Source: Chaetoderma sp. LZ-2023a (Eukaryota > Mollusca > Caudofoveata > Chaetodermatida > Chaetodermatidae). From it: a stretch of DNA of 64,000 nt. The position numbers and the translations under genes are program-made. Each line of letters begins with the position of its first letter. The stretch's first letter is position 1. Shown here piece by piece: positions 34,557 to 45,083 of the stretch. The stretch is taken from assembly GCA_034401795.1 (NCBI GenBank), contig CM067370.1:63575254-63639253 (forward strand), given 5' to 3'. The notes under the pieces were generated by a model. It ran no database searches and was not told the origin of the DNA. It saw only the letters and a program-made list of their open reading frames with translations.

Positions 34557-35958
34557 TAGAGCTGGGCGGTCTGACAGTAGTACCGTGAGGACCGCGGTAT
34601 ACCGTGAACCGATACCGTGACCGTTGACATTTCCAAATACCGTGAATACCGTCCATAATGTTTGAGCAATATTTGAGAAATATATTCAGAAAATCTGACT
34701 TGACCAAGGGTAAATAAGTGCTAATAGTGCCAAAATACAGGCATCCCTAACAATTAGCCGAGTTGAGGTGAAAGGGTCGTTGTAAAAACACACATCAAGA
34801 CGTCAATTACAAAATAATGACAGGAAGAATTGTATGTCAAACGTACGTCTTGAGTCTCATGGTAAAAATGCTTTATTTAAAACATCTAAACTCATTCTAC
34901 GGCCGTCCGCCGGTAGTAATTACACTATAATATATTCCCTATTCCCGTTTCTATTATTTGTAATTTATTACTCCAAGCATTTTGTCACCGAACAAACACG
35001 GTAGAATAACAAAATAACATACAAACTGCGTGCTATTCAAACACAACAGCAATCTCGTAAAGAGGTATCTGATTGGTTGTTCATGAACTAGACTGTGGGA
35101 AAATACATTACTATGCTGAATTTATCAATGAAAATTTACTAAAACGTAGTATTTGCTCATGCAGTTTTGATCACGTGCTAATTTATTAACAACGAGCAGC
35201 GTTGAGGTCGTTATTTTTTTTTTTTTTGCGTGTTTTAAGAAATTTCTTTAAGGATTAAATCCAGTTTAAGTAACGACACCTAAAAATTATAGTCTTTTAG
35301 TTTTTGTAATTCATCTTTCTACTGGCTACACGTTGGAAGTTTGCGGAAATAGTTTTTTACACGCATTGTTCACGTGAAGCATGGCGAGTAACGAGTCTGC
35401 ACATCGGGTACTCGGTAAATATCAGAGGCTTTGGAATCGGCTATATTCAATGTCGTGTTATATGTATGTGTCTAGGCCTGTTTTCACGAGTAACCGAATA
35501 TACGACTCCAACAGCAATAAAAGAGTACAATACGCGCCCCGTTTAAATACTCACGGATTTTGTCTGGACTCTGTTTATCAAACGGCTCGACTGCCAAAAT
35601 AAGATTTACCGTTTGCTGGTCGCACGCATTAATAGCAAGAACAATCCAGATTGAAAATAGTGCACCCCAATGTCTCAAACAGCAGGTTATAGTTAGCGAG
35701 TCGACCACAACCTTTGACCGATATTCCTAATAAAATTGTGAAACTAAACAGCCATGATTTTCTTCTCTAAATCAGGAAGGCGATTTATTTATTTTACCTA
35801 TATTTACCGTTGATTGGAGATGGAAGTGAAAAGGAAATGGAAAAAATTGTTCTAATTTTGTGGCATGCCTCAAGCTCAGATGATGGTATACCGTGGTACC
35901 GCGGTATTTTTTCATGGTACCGATACCGTCATGTAAATATCAATACCGCCCAGCTCTA
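34557..35958. mobile_element. hAT-like non-autonomous element, 1402 bp
   Basis: The ends are TAGAGCTGGGCGGT (34557) and ACCGCCCAGCTCTA (35958), perfect inverted repeats with the TAGNG start of hAT elements. The flanking 8-mers are CCGTCCGT (34549-34556) and CCGTCCAT (35959-35966). Both ends carry several ACCGTG/GATACCGT/ACCGCGGTAT motifs, possible transposase-binding subterminal repeats. The interior is AT-rich. A 73-codon frame at 35381 (ATG, NESAHRVLGKYQRLWNRLY) has no known domain. Confidence 0.85.
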
Positions 35959-35966
35959 CCGTCCAT

Positions 35967-37110
35967 CATGCTATCTCCTCCCAAACCGTTGGGTGGAATC
36001 CAACCATATGTGGTAAGTGGCTTACCCATATGATTACGCTTTGCAAGATGATGTTTAGACTTGGCTCCTCCCACAGGGGCAGGGGTCAAAAGGTCAAATT
36101 TCAACCTGCGGAAATTGATTGTAATGCATCTTCTCCAAACCAGTTACCCATATTATTGCCCTTTGCAAGATGATATTTAGATTTGGATCTGCGCCCAGGG
36201 TGGTGGGGCAGGGGTGAAAAGGTTAATTCACTTGTAACAGAACTCCTCTGAAACCATTACATATTACAAATTTGATATATAAGTTACCCCTTTGATTGTG
36301 GAGTGCAACAGGCCATTGACATTTGGCTCCATCCCTAGGGGGCAGGGTTAAAAGTCAAATTTTAACCTGTGAAAGTTGATTGTAACGCATCTCCCCTGAA
36401 AGCGTTGGACGGAATTCAACAAAATTTGGTATGTGATTTACTCATATCAATGTGGACTGCATGAGCACACTTAAATTCTTCCCGGCCCCTGGCCCCAGGG
36501 GTGGGTGGAGATGGGGGACAAAAGGTAAGAAGGGATACGCATGCTGACCTACTTTTCATACACTGCACACCTCCTCCCTTAGATGCATCCACATATCAAG
36601 TTTACTTCCCGTATACCAAAAAGGTTTTCGGTAATATTCAATGAACCGTGAAAAGTAGATCAAAAGTAGGTCATGCTGACCTACGTTTTACACACTGCAC
36701 ATCTTCTCCATAGCATGCATCCATATACCAAGTTTCATGATCGTACATGAAAATCTTGAAACTATGGCCCAGACAACTTTGTAGAATGGATGGACGGACA
36801 AAGCAGCGACTAAATGCTATACAAAATTGATTGTAATGCAACTCCTCCGAAACCATTGGACGTAATTCAAACAAATTTGGTATGTGAGTTACCCATATCA
36901 ATGTGGAGTGGATGAGCACATTTACATTTGGCCCCACCCCTTTTGGGTGGGGGATGGGGGTCAAAAGGTCATGAAATTAATTGTAATGCAACTCCTTCGA
37001 AACTTTTTGACGGAATTCAACCAAATTTTGTATGAGTTTTGTATCAGGAGGGTGCTAGATGGGGTCAAAATGTCATGAAATTCATTGTAATGCAACTCTT
37101 CTGAAGATTA
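35967..37110 (+). repeat. Degenerate tandem repeat (GGAATTCAACCAAATTTGGTATG type)
   Basis: Blocks GGAATTCAAC.AAATTTGGTATG (36409, 36850, 37011) with TTACCCATAT, GGCAGGGGTCAAAAGGTCA and TTGATTGTAATGCA.CT recur at irregular intervals (roughly 110-160 bases). The array begins before the hAT-like element, at about 34516. Several short frames inside follow the repeat and are not genes. Confidence 0.7.
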
Positions 37111-37267
37111 TTTTGAGCTATATATAGTCGTCAAAGCATGGCACATTATTCTCTGTAGTAATTATCACAGCCCACTTGCATGCAAGAATAATGACTATGT
37201 CATGACGTCAGCTAAACAAAAACTAACTAGCATTATCTCTGTTTATCAATCTATTCAATTGACTTAC

Positions 37268-37422
37268 ATATTCACCAAACTGGCACACACCAGTCTCACA
37301 TCGGAAACAGTTCAGTATGTGGTATGTTTGCTCTGGAAAGTGACAATTATTGAGAAACTGCTTCAAGTAATTAGACTTGTACACATGGAATGCTGCATAA
37401 CCTTCAAACTGAAGCAAGTGGC
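37268..37422 (-). CDS. Host gene, putative exon F
   Basis: On the minus strand a strong 3' splice site (TGCTGTTTGTTTTGCAG) precedes 37422 and a consensus 5' site (TAT|GTAAGT) follows 37268. The 155-base exon is open in the frame that continues exon E (phase 1 in, phase 0 out). It encodes 51 residues starting HLLQFEGYAAFHVYKSNYLK, then QTYHILNCFRCETGVCQFGE. The protein is not recognised; the stretch is neutral and Cys-containing and does not resemble a transposon protein. The next downstream exon was not found, so the gene continues to the left or ends in repeat DNA. Confidence 0.6.
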
Positions 37423-37423
37423 C

Positions 37424-38260
37424 TGCAAAACAAACAGCACAGCACATATTTGCATGGATACAACAAAGATCATATTTTTGAAGGCACAGTGTTATTAAAC
37501 CACCAACAACTGTACCATTCATTCACTACTTGCTAAATCAGTTAACCTACATTAGTGATTGAATGGTATGTTTATGTGGTTTATAAAACTACAACCCCAC
37601 CCCTAGGGTCTGTGGTCGAACTTGGCCATATATAATAGTGACAGATGATTTAGTGAAATTCAATATACGCCATACTCACGCATGGAATTACGTGTTGGAA
37701 GAATTGTAAATGTGAATAGTTAGTGCTTGTAATTTTAAGATTTTTTTTAGACATGATTACAACTGTAGTCTTCGCACCTGATATCCATGTATCAAATGTG
37801 AACTCAATAGGAGTTTTCACCAAATTTTTAATGCATTTTAAATTGATCTGGGGAGATAACGTTTTTTTGGGGGGGGGGGGGGGAGGGGGGGGGGGGAATT
37901 GGACAGATTTCAATAAGACAATCATGACATAGTGTCTCCTGCTAATATCCACTGAAAATGAATTGCATGTGCACGCATAAAATTCTTTGAGATCTGGATC
38001 AAACAAGAAATGGATGAACAAGTTCATCAGGGGAGATAACTAAGGTGAATACAGACAGACTACATTGAAATGAAAACATGACAATGTTTTGTTGTTCAAA
38101 TAACATTCAAAATATTCACCATCATATTATGTACAGCACAATTATTTGCTGTAGCTGGTCTGTATTGTTGAAGAGTAAGGGTAGGCCTGCATTTCCATGC
38201 ATATCATATCAATTCTAATCCTTACAGACACAGCACGACAAATAAGACATCAGGAATATT
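37424..38260. other. Intron-like DNA with G-run
   Basis: It holds a fragment of the repeat seen at 13500-13980 (37553-37630) and a G-rich run (37868-37897, GGGGGGGGGGGGAGGGG). A 125-codon minus-strand frame across the run has no other support. Confidence 0.5.
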
Positions 38261-38351
38261 CTGTTCATGTTTTGAAACTAATTTAACTAGGAGCTGTTAT
38301 GTCCATAGGCAACAACAGATCATAGTCAAATTAGGTTCAAGATATTCAAGA
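38261..38351. repeat. Central-palindrome repeat, copy H3
   Basis: CTGTTCATGTTTTGAAACTA pairs with TAGGTTCAAGATATTCAAGA through TAATTTAACTA / CATAGTCAAATTA. The inner part is GGAGCTGTT...AACAACAG. It lies just beside the end of DIRS copy C. Confidence 0.75.
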
Positions 38352-38513
38352 GTTTTTCTGCACAGACATCTCAGACATTGACATTTCATGGGTACTATAT
38401 AGGTAAACTAAACGAAATCACAGATTTCTTTCTTCATGAGAGAGTTGATACTTACCTCCCTAACACTCTTTGATATTTCTTAAATATCGACCTTCACTCA
38501 ATAAAACCTCAGA

Positions 38514-39490
38514 TTAAAAAAGGTAGGTGCCCCTACTGGGCAGGGAGTTAGTTGACAGTCCGGCAGATGCCAGCCCCAAACTCACGCAGTCAATTTGAAC
38601 ATTGACAGACTGTTGTGGAGGGTCTAGTCCTGGAAGATAATATTGTCCATCAGAGGCAGAGGAACCGGATTGCAGACCTGGTGGTCCAGCAGATCTGTAT
38701 ACCATGATTGGCTTGGCCAATTCCCAGCTGATAGCTAATGCATCTCTGATCGAACTAGAACTATCTTGCCCTGAACTTTCTCCATGAAATGTTCTAGGCC
38801 CAGAATTACTGCTCGTAAGTCCAGTAGATTGATATGTTCCTGTGACTGATACAGATTCCAAAGCCCTGATACTGTGGCTTCTTCCAGGCTAGCTCCCCAT
38901 CCCTCCATTGATGCATCCGTATACATCGTCATTTGAGGGTTGGGATCGGTGAAAATCACACCCGCCAGGAGATTCTCTCTCCTCATCCACCATTGCAGGT
39001 GGTGAATAAGAAGTTCCAACACTGACACCCTTGAATCCAGTGATCCTGTACTCTGGGTCCACTGTGTGATGATAATTGGATAGGCAGCCTGTGTATGGAC
39101 ATCTATGGAATGACTAGCTCCAGAGAACCCATCAGCCCTAGCATTCTCAAGGAAACACGTGCCAAATCATGACGACTGTTGCACACTTACTGTATCACTG
39201 AGATGAGTATTTCTATTCTCTCCTGAGTAGGATACACATATCTTATCTCTAGATCAAAGAACGTGGCCAGGTTAACAAACTTCTGGGATGAAGCTAGCTC
39301 TGATATCTGAAAGTTGATTATCCAGCCTAAGTCTGTGGGAGTTTTCAAAACAATCTCCAAATTTGCTGTAAGACCTTCCTGACTGTGTGCCTTTAACAGT
39401 CGTCTATGTACGTGTGGACTGCTACGCTTCTCCTGTGAAAGTATGCAGTGATAGCAAGGACCACCCTGCTGGAGACCCGAGGAGCCATTA
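38514..39490 (-). pseudogene. DIRS copy C RNase H and end of RT
   Basis: 39028-38735 reads LELLIHHLQWWMRRENLLAG, MTMYTDASMEGWGASL, HINLLDLRAVILGLEHFMEK and KIVLVRS, the first half of RNase H. After a gap, 38861-38514 gives the overlapping frame with AKPIMVYRSAGPPGLQSGSS, equivalent to the start of the recombinase ORF in copies A and B. Between 39030 and 39490 the RT C-terminal region is visible only in pieces with stops. Confidence 0.75.
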
Positions 39491-39900
39491 AGATTTCAAA
39501 GGGTAAAACCTTGAATTCCTACTGTCTGCCCTGAAATGCGAATCTCCACTAACACCATTTTGATTGTTTCCATCCTGAAACTCGGTGTGTCTATGAACTT
39601 GTTCAATGGCGTGAGGTTGAGAATTGGTCTCCACCCTCCAGTGCTTTTTGTTACTAGAAACACGGTTGAATTGAAGCCCAGGCAATTTTGTGCCAGCTGA
39701 ATGGCTCCTTTTTGTATGAGGGAATTTATTTCTTCCTCGATACACAACCGTTCATCTGGATCTCTTGGAATTTGAGTTCAGATCTGGACCAGAGACAGAT
39801 TCTAGGCAGTCCTATTATCCAGTCGGGATGGTATCAGACTAAAAGCCATCGCAAGACTAGGCAGTCCCGAGTCAACCGCTCCCACTCTTGCTTGTGAAGT
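39490..39900 (-). pseudogene. DIRS copy C reverse transcriptase N-terminal part
   Basis: The frame 39747-39496 has EEEINSLIQKGAIQLAQNCL, FLVTKSTGGWRPILNLTPLN and KFIDTPSFRMETIKMVL, the DIRS finger domain. It is closely similar to copy D (56771-56538 and upstream). The catalytic aspartates of the palm are lost or out of frame. Confidence 0.8.
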
Positions 39901-40198
39901 GTCAAACGACCCCCACCCCCCACGAGTCCACTTAGGAAGAGAGGTGGACACGAGCAATGCATGAGTGGCACTGTCTCTGGTGCCAGTAGTACTAGAGTGG
40001 TTCCTGTGGCAACTGGTCCATCAGGCACGGTTACCACGATCAGATCCTGGCACGCCACAGCCTGCGTCCCCGGTGCGCGGCCAGCTGCCTGGTTGGCTAC
40101 ACTGGCATAGCCTTCATCCCCCCTGCATCAGGCCGGTGCTGGCGTGGCCACTGCCTATGATACACTGGTCACTGGCCTCTGACCTGGCCACCTCCACC

Positions 40199-40738
40199 TC
40201 AGGCCTGCTGAAGACGGAATGCAGGGGGTGCCGCACGAACACGCTCCCTACGGAACACCTTGAACTGTTCGCGTAGCGCTCTCTGGTTATTTACTAGCAT
40301 AACCATCTCCTGGAGTTTCCTACATCCCTCAGCTCCAAAAAGACCAGGACCTGTCATAGGTGTCTGCAACAGCCTCTTGTAGAGGTCCGGGGAAGGGCAC
40401 AAATTGTCGAAGGCAAAAGTGCGCCTCGCCCGGACACTTCTAGTAACCAACCACATCATGCAATCCAGAGCCAGGTTTATTCCATCCTGGATAGCTCTCG
40501 GGACTGAGATGGGGCTTGCCAGGCATGATACAGAAGCCGTTACTATACCCTGTAAAAGTTGAGAAATGTGCGAGAGCAGCGCTATGGACGCTCTCGAGCT
40601 CTCCTCTGCATTCAGAGAATAAATTCCCCCCTTTACAGACATCACATTTAATCAGTGGGCCACACAAGTTACACTTGGTACAGAGATGAGAGGCGAACTT
40701 AGCTTCAGAAAGCGTCCACAAGACACAACCAGATTTCT
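40199..40738 (-). pseudogene. DIRS copy C gag region
   Basis: After a probable 3' splice site (TTGTTATTATTCAG at about 40739) the frame encodes a Cys motif in which the second Cys is Trp (GCVLWTL), then KFASHLCTKCNLCGPLIKC and DVCK. After a frameshift, 40645-40199 gives a helical Gag-like part with ASIALLSHISQLLQGIVTAS, SPDLYKRLLQTPMTGPGLFG and EMVMLVNNQRALREQF. The GPGLFG block is shared with copy B, in a similar position. Confidence 0.7.
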
Positions 40739-40764
40739 GAATAATAACAAGGCTGATTATGACG

Positions 40765-41700
40765 TCATATCTTCAAAAACATTGTATTTCATAAGTCGAA
40801 AGGGGACATAAATCCATAAAAAATTGACGCAAACGCCTGAAACTTCAACTAGGTCTATAATTTCTCATAGCAAAGCAACATACCAATTCTCAGTTAAATA
40901 TCTTGAGACTGCAAGAAAAAGGGCGGAAAACTAATATTGTCCGCATTTCATAAGTCGAAAGGGGGCATAACTCCATGAAAAACTGACGAAAATGTATGAA
41001 ACTCGAACTTGCTCTGTAACTCATTATACTGAAGCGATGTACCGATTTTCCCTTAACTATCTTGAAGGAGTGCGAAAAGTGCGGAAAGCTGATATTTTTC
41101 ATCGAAATGGAGCATAACCCCATCAAAAATTGACACATGCGCCTGAAACTCGAACTTGCGCCTGAAACTCGAACTTGCGCCTGAAACTCGAACTTGCGCC
41201 TGAAACTCGAACTTGCGCCTGAAACTCGAACTTGGTCAGTAACTTTTCATAACAAAGCAATGTAGCAATACTCAGCAGAATATCTTGAAACTGCGAAAAA
41301 AGTGCGGAAAACTAATATTTTTCATATTTCATCAGCCGAAAGGGGGCATAACTCCATGAAAAATTGACGAAAATGTCTACTTTCTCTGTAATCCTTATAC
41401 TAAATCGATGCACCAGCTTTCGCTTAAATAGCTTGAAGGAGTGCGAAAAAAAGTGTGGAAAGCTGATATTTTTAGTATGTCTTAAGTCGAAAAGGGGCAT
41501 AACTCCATCAAAAATTGACGCATACGCCTGAAACTCGAACTTGGTCCGTAACTTCTCATAACAAAGCAATGTACTGGAAGTGCGGAAAACCAACTGCGAC
41601 AGAGGGACAGACAGACAAACAGACAGACAGAAAGAGGGATGGACAGATGGAGCACAAACTTATAGTCCCTCCCGGTTTTACCGGTTGGGGACTAATAGGA
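40765..41700. mobile_element. Tandem-repeat element inserted in DIRS copy C
   Basis: CATAAGTCGAAAGGGG or variants recur at about 40790, 40957, 41330 and 41485, each followed by GGCATAACTCCAT.AAAAATTGACG. A short array of GCCTGAAACTCGAACTTGC (19-20 bp, five times) lies at 41140-41230. The element ends with ACAGACAGACAAACAGACAG and a hairpin CCCGGTTTTACCGGTTGGGG. The DIRS sequence resumes at about 41715 (CATCATCCTGGTGTAAG, compare 58603 in copy D). Confidence 0.72.
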
Positions 41701-42270
41701 AGACAATCTGACAGAAATCATCATCCTGGTGTAAGGACAAATTGTATTCAATACCCAAGTGCATAATATATAGATGGATAAAGCAATAAGTTACGCCAAC
41801 CATCAGAGAAACAGAATAACATTTGGCAGCAAAAATTTTCAAATATTTTAAAAATATTAGAGTACCATTTTTCATAACTCTAGAATACCTTCGTCTTTAG
41901 CATAGACATACTACCATATCCAGCGCTCTCGAGTAATTCACAATCATCACCATGCCTCTCCACCATAAATCATTTGGGACCAAGTGGCAGAATGAAGAAC
42001 TCGTTCTTACGAGAGCTCTCAATAACTTTGGGCATAATTTTTTCCTAACATGCAAGAGGGGACAACGGTGGAGAGAAATCCATCTCCCGAGTGACCAATA
42101 TCCAAGACATGAACCTGTGGACATAAAAACAAAGAGTGATTAGTATTTCATAGCGCCAAAAGAATATTTTACCAGTTTTCTAGGCACCTATCATGTCTAA
42201 CGCGCATCACAGAAACACATAACAACGTGCAACAATGACGAGAAATAGACAAAAATGTAATAGAATTCAC

Positions 42271-42321
42271 CAGATGGCTTGATCCTGGCATGGCCTCAAG
42301 AGGTTTAGCATGTTCAGACAT
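42271..42321 (-). pseudogene. DIRS copy C first gag exon (17 codons)
   Basis: ATG at 42321 opens a 17-codon frame (MSEHAKPLEAMPGSSHL) that ends at a 5' splice-like site CTG|GTGAAT. Copy D has an exon of identical length (MSDKFNSPEAMPGPSYQ) with CAG|GTAAAC. The frame and length agreement in two diverged copies supports a spliced gag leader. Confidence 0.6.
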
Positions 42322-42462
42322 GATAATATTGATTCTACACCACTTGAAATTGTTTGAGAAAAACCGCAGTGAGCAAATCAAGAAACTGCATGTGGCTCTT
42401 TAGCCAATAAATTGGAAAAGAGGAAGTGTCAGTCTGCGTATGCACAAGGTTGGGGCTGGCTT

Positions 42463-42870
42463 CCGCCGGACTGTCAACTGACTCCCTGGCCAGTAGGGGC
42501 ACCTACCTTTTTAATCTGAGGTGTTATTGAGTGAAGGTCGATATATAGGAAATATCAAAGAGTGTTAGGGAGGTAAGTATACTCTTGAAGATAAAAAGGA
42601 CAACAGCAACCAACACAAAATCTATTCAAACGCCTGACTGGCACGTTTTTGCAGACAACATATGCCAGGGGCAATATCTCTGGGCTAGCTAAATATTTTG
42701 AAAACAATTTGACTGAAAGTTGTTGGTGGATAAGCCACCAACAACTTTCAGTCAAATTGTTTTAAAAATATTCAGCGAGTCAGGTTTTTATTGAAATTAT
42801 TGTCTGATGGCTTGCATCAACGAGACAGTTAATATACCCAAGACCAGGTTTACCTTTAAATCCAACATAG
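42463..42870. repeat. Segmental duplication, left copy
   Basis: This holds the right end of DIRS copy C, about 100 bp of flank, the palindrome H4 and 16 bases of exon E with its splice donor (CTATGTTGGATTTAAAG|GTAAAC on the minus strand). It matches 44851-45083 joined to 46745-46921. Confidence 0.85.
42688..42776. repeat. Central-palindrome repeat, copy H4 (almost perfect hairpin)
   Basis: AATATTTTGAAAACAATTTG and ACTGAAAGTTGTTGGTGG pair over 38 bases, with one mismatch, with CCACCAACAACTTTCAGT and CAAATTGTTTTAAAAATATT; the loop is ATAAG. The inner stem sequence differs from that of the other copies. Confidence 0.9.
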
Positions 42871-44850
42871 TATCATATATGATGTCATATCAATTGTATA
42901 ACATCATACCCCTTCCAGTCTTATATTTAGTTCATAGGACTGTGGTGTGTCAGGGTTAATGATCTTTGATCACACAAACCTATCACCCAATCCCCACCTC
43001 TTCCATAGTCATTTGTCATGCGTCCAAATTGAGCAAGGTAGACTTACCTATTAGCATATTACGTCAGTCCATTCTATTGATATGTTAATTGGCATATACA
43101 ATTGCCTGAGATACATTAGTGTAGACAGCTTTAGAACGTTCTGGAATTGCTACAAGTCAATTGATTTACATGTAAGGTTAGATGCATGCATGGTTTTACA
43201 TGTCACTCTGAATGTTAGAAATATTGGCTAAAATCATTCCATCTCATCCTCATTAATAATTAGTTATGATTATTAATTATGATTATTTTGATTAATATGG
43301 ATTAATCATATTAATTCATTTGTGATATTTGAAGTGGATTGGGCTGCATTCACTAATAAACCTTACACACAAGTTCACGTAATACAGTGTGCAATACCAT
43401 CTTATATGGTCACGTGACGTGAGTTTATGTACTCGGTCAAGTGAAATATTATATCAGTAGCGGATCAATTTCCAACGCAGCAACATCTATTCTGTTGCCT
43501 GTCTATACCAGGAGGCTAGGAGGCTCCCGGCGCTGCGTCAATATGTGGCATTATTTTATTTCTAGTTAGATCGCCGGTTAGAAGTTATGTTAGTTTGTAA
43601 ATAGTTGAGCTAAGTCATAAAATCTTGGCTCGCAGTCATTATTGTGTGAAGGCGCTGTCTCGTTATGTAACTGTATACGTCTTTGTCGTCATCTTCAATT
43701 AGACCGTTAGGGCTGGGCACCATAGAAACGATTGATTGTTTCCACCCGCTGTCTGCCATGAGATGTCCGTGAGTAGTCGTAAGAACTTATCTTATCATTG
43801 ACAGTTTCTATGTCGAATTCTGAGCTAACCATCCAAGCTCTCCCATCGTAGCTAAGACTGAGTGATTAAGTCTAACCAAAGTTGATAGAGCAATTTTTGC
43901 GGTTCCCTAGTTAATTATTATAGTTAGCTCCACTTGAGCAGCTTTGCTCCTTACCTCGCTCCAATGCCTAGTTGATATTTCATATCATCATCATGCACTT
44001 CATCACACTCCATTGATTCATTTCATCTCTTATCATTCTTGTCTCGTGACATTGTACCCACTATGTGTCAGAATAAAACTGTTATTTTCTTATTTTAAAA
44101 TCAGATTTCAGCTTTAAATTCCTTTCAGGAAATTATGAATTCTCACTACTTGCCTATTTGAGCCTAAACAACAACAGTAGCAGAAGATTCCAATACGTCA
44201 TAGACTGTAGCTGTGCTCACAGGATTCTGTCTGTAATCGATAGCGTTAAAACAATTTCCTATTAATCTATTATTACGTTTTGGTTCTTGCTAAGAAGTTG
44301 ATCTGCATGGTGTTGTGACATCTTAGATCAATTTCTTGGTTAAAATTTTAATGAGAATAACATGCCTTGATCTGCCAGTTTATCTGGACGCTATCGACAA
44401 TCACTCCTAAGTCCATGAGCTCACCACTTTCTGCCACTTCAAGTTCATAAGTCCACATTTATGGAACATCATAATTTTTGTCAACTCTCAGATCCATCGT
44501 TATTTGGGTCTATCAATGATACGTCATAATTCGTCATTCTCTTCTCTATCTAATATTTGATCCCATCACATATTCCGAAGCCAATCGTTTGGTCGAATGG
44601 ACATAGATCCTGAGCCTTCGAACTACTAGGTCCACCATTACCAACCTTGGTATATCCTATGATTATGGTTGGAGGCCATCTAGGTCAAAGACATCGATCC
44701 TGATCCTATGTCTATTCGATAACAATGGTAGCCGAGTAACCAGTTTCCCCATGACAGGCTCTTTTACCCACTTTATAGAATTGGGGACATAACCTTGAGT
44801 TGACCTAATAAGCCCATTTGGTCACCTTGACCCCCACAGGAACTCGTCAT
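42871..44850. other. Intron-like unique DNA
   Basis: No gene or strong repeat was seen. A short AT-rich inverted stretch ATTAATTATGATTATT.TGATTAATATGGATTAAT occurs at about 43260-43310. Otherwise it looks unique, in contrast to the surrounding repeats. Confidence 0.5.
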
Positions 44851-45083
44851 ACCGCCGGACTGTCAACTGACTCCCTGTTCAGTATGGGCACATACCACTT
44901 TTAATCTGAGGTTTTATTGTGTGAAGGTTGATATTTAGGAAATATCAGAGTGTTAGGGAGGTAAGTATACTCTTGAAGATAAAAAGGACAACAGCAACCA
45001 ACACAATATTTATTCAACCGCCTGACTGCCGCGTTTTTGCAGACGACATATTCCAGGGGCAATATCTCTGGGCTAGCTAAATA
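44851..45083. repeat. Segmental duplication, right copy, part 1
   Basis: Starts CCGCCGGACTGTCAACTGAC and contains a DIRS C-type right terminus without the rest of the element, then the flank up to GGGCTAGCTAAATA. It is interrupted there by the Tc1-like element and continues at 46745. Confidence 0.87.

Larger units (their letters stand above)
38413..42590 (-). mobile_element. DIRS-like retrotransposon, second family, copy C (deleted)
   Basis: The left terminus (GAAATCACAGATTTCTTTCT, TACCTCCCTAACAC) and right terminus (GTGTTAGGGAGGTAAGTATA) are inverted over about 170 bp and match those of copy D. In transcript order it has a first gag exon (42321-42271), a gag region (40738-40199), RT (39747-39490) and RNase H (39028-38514). 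The recombinase and internal complementary region are gone: RNase H sequence joins the 3' terminal repeat directly near 38585. A ~950-bp tandem-repeat element is inserted at about 40765-41700. This is a non-autonomous deletion derivative. Confidence 0.87.

Noticed and set aside
37650-38027. 125-codon minus-strand frame with a Pro run
   Set aside because: Depends on the G-run at 37868-37897 and has no splice sites or domain.
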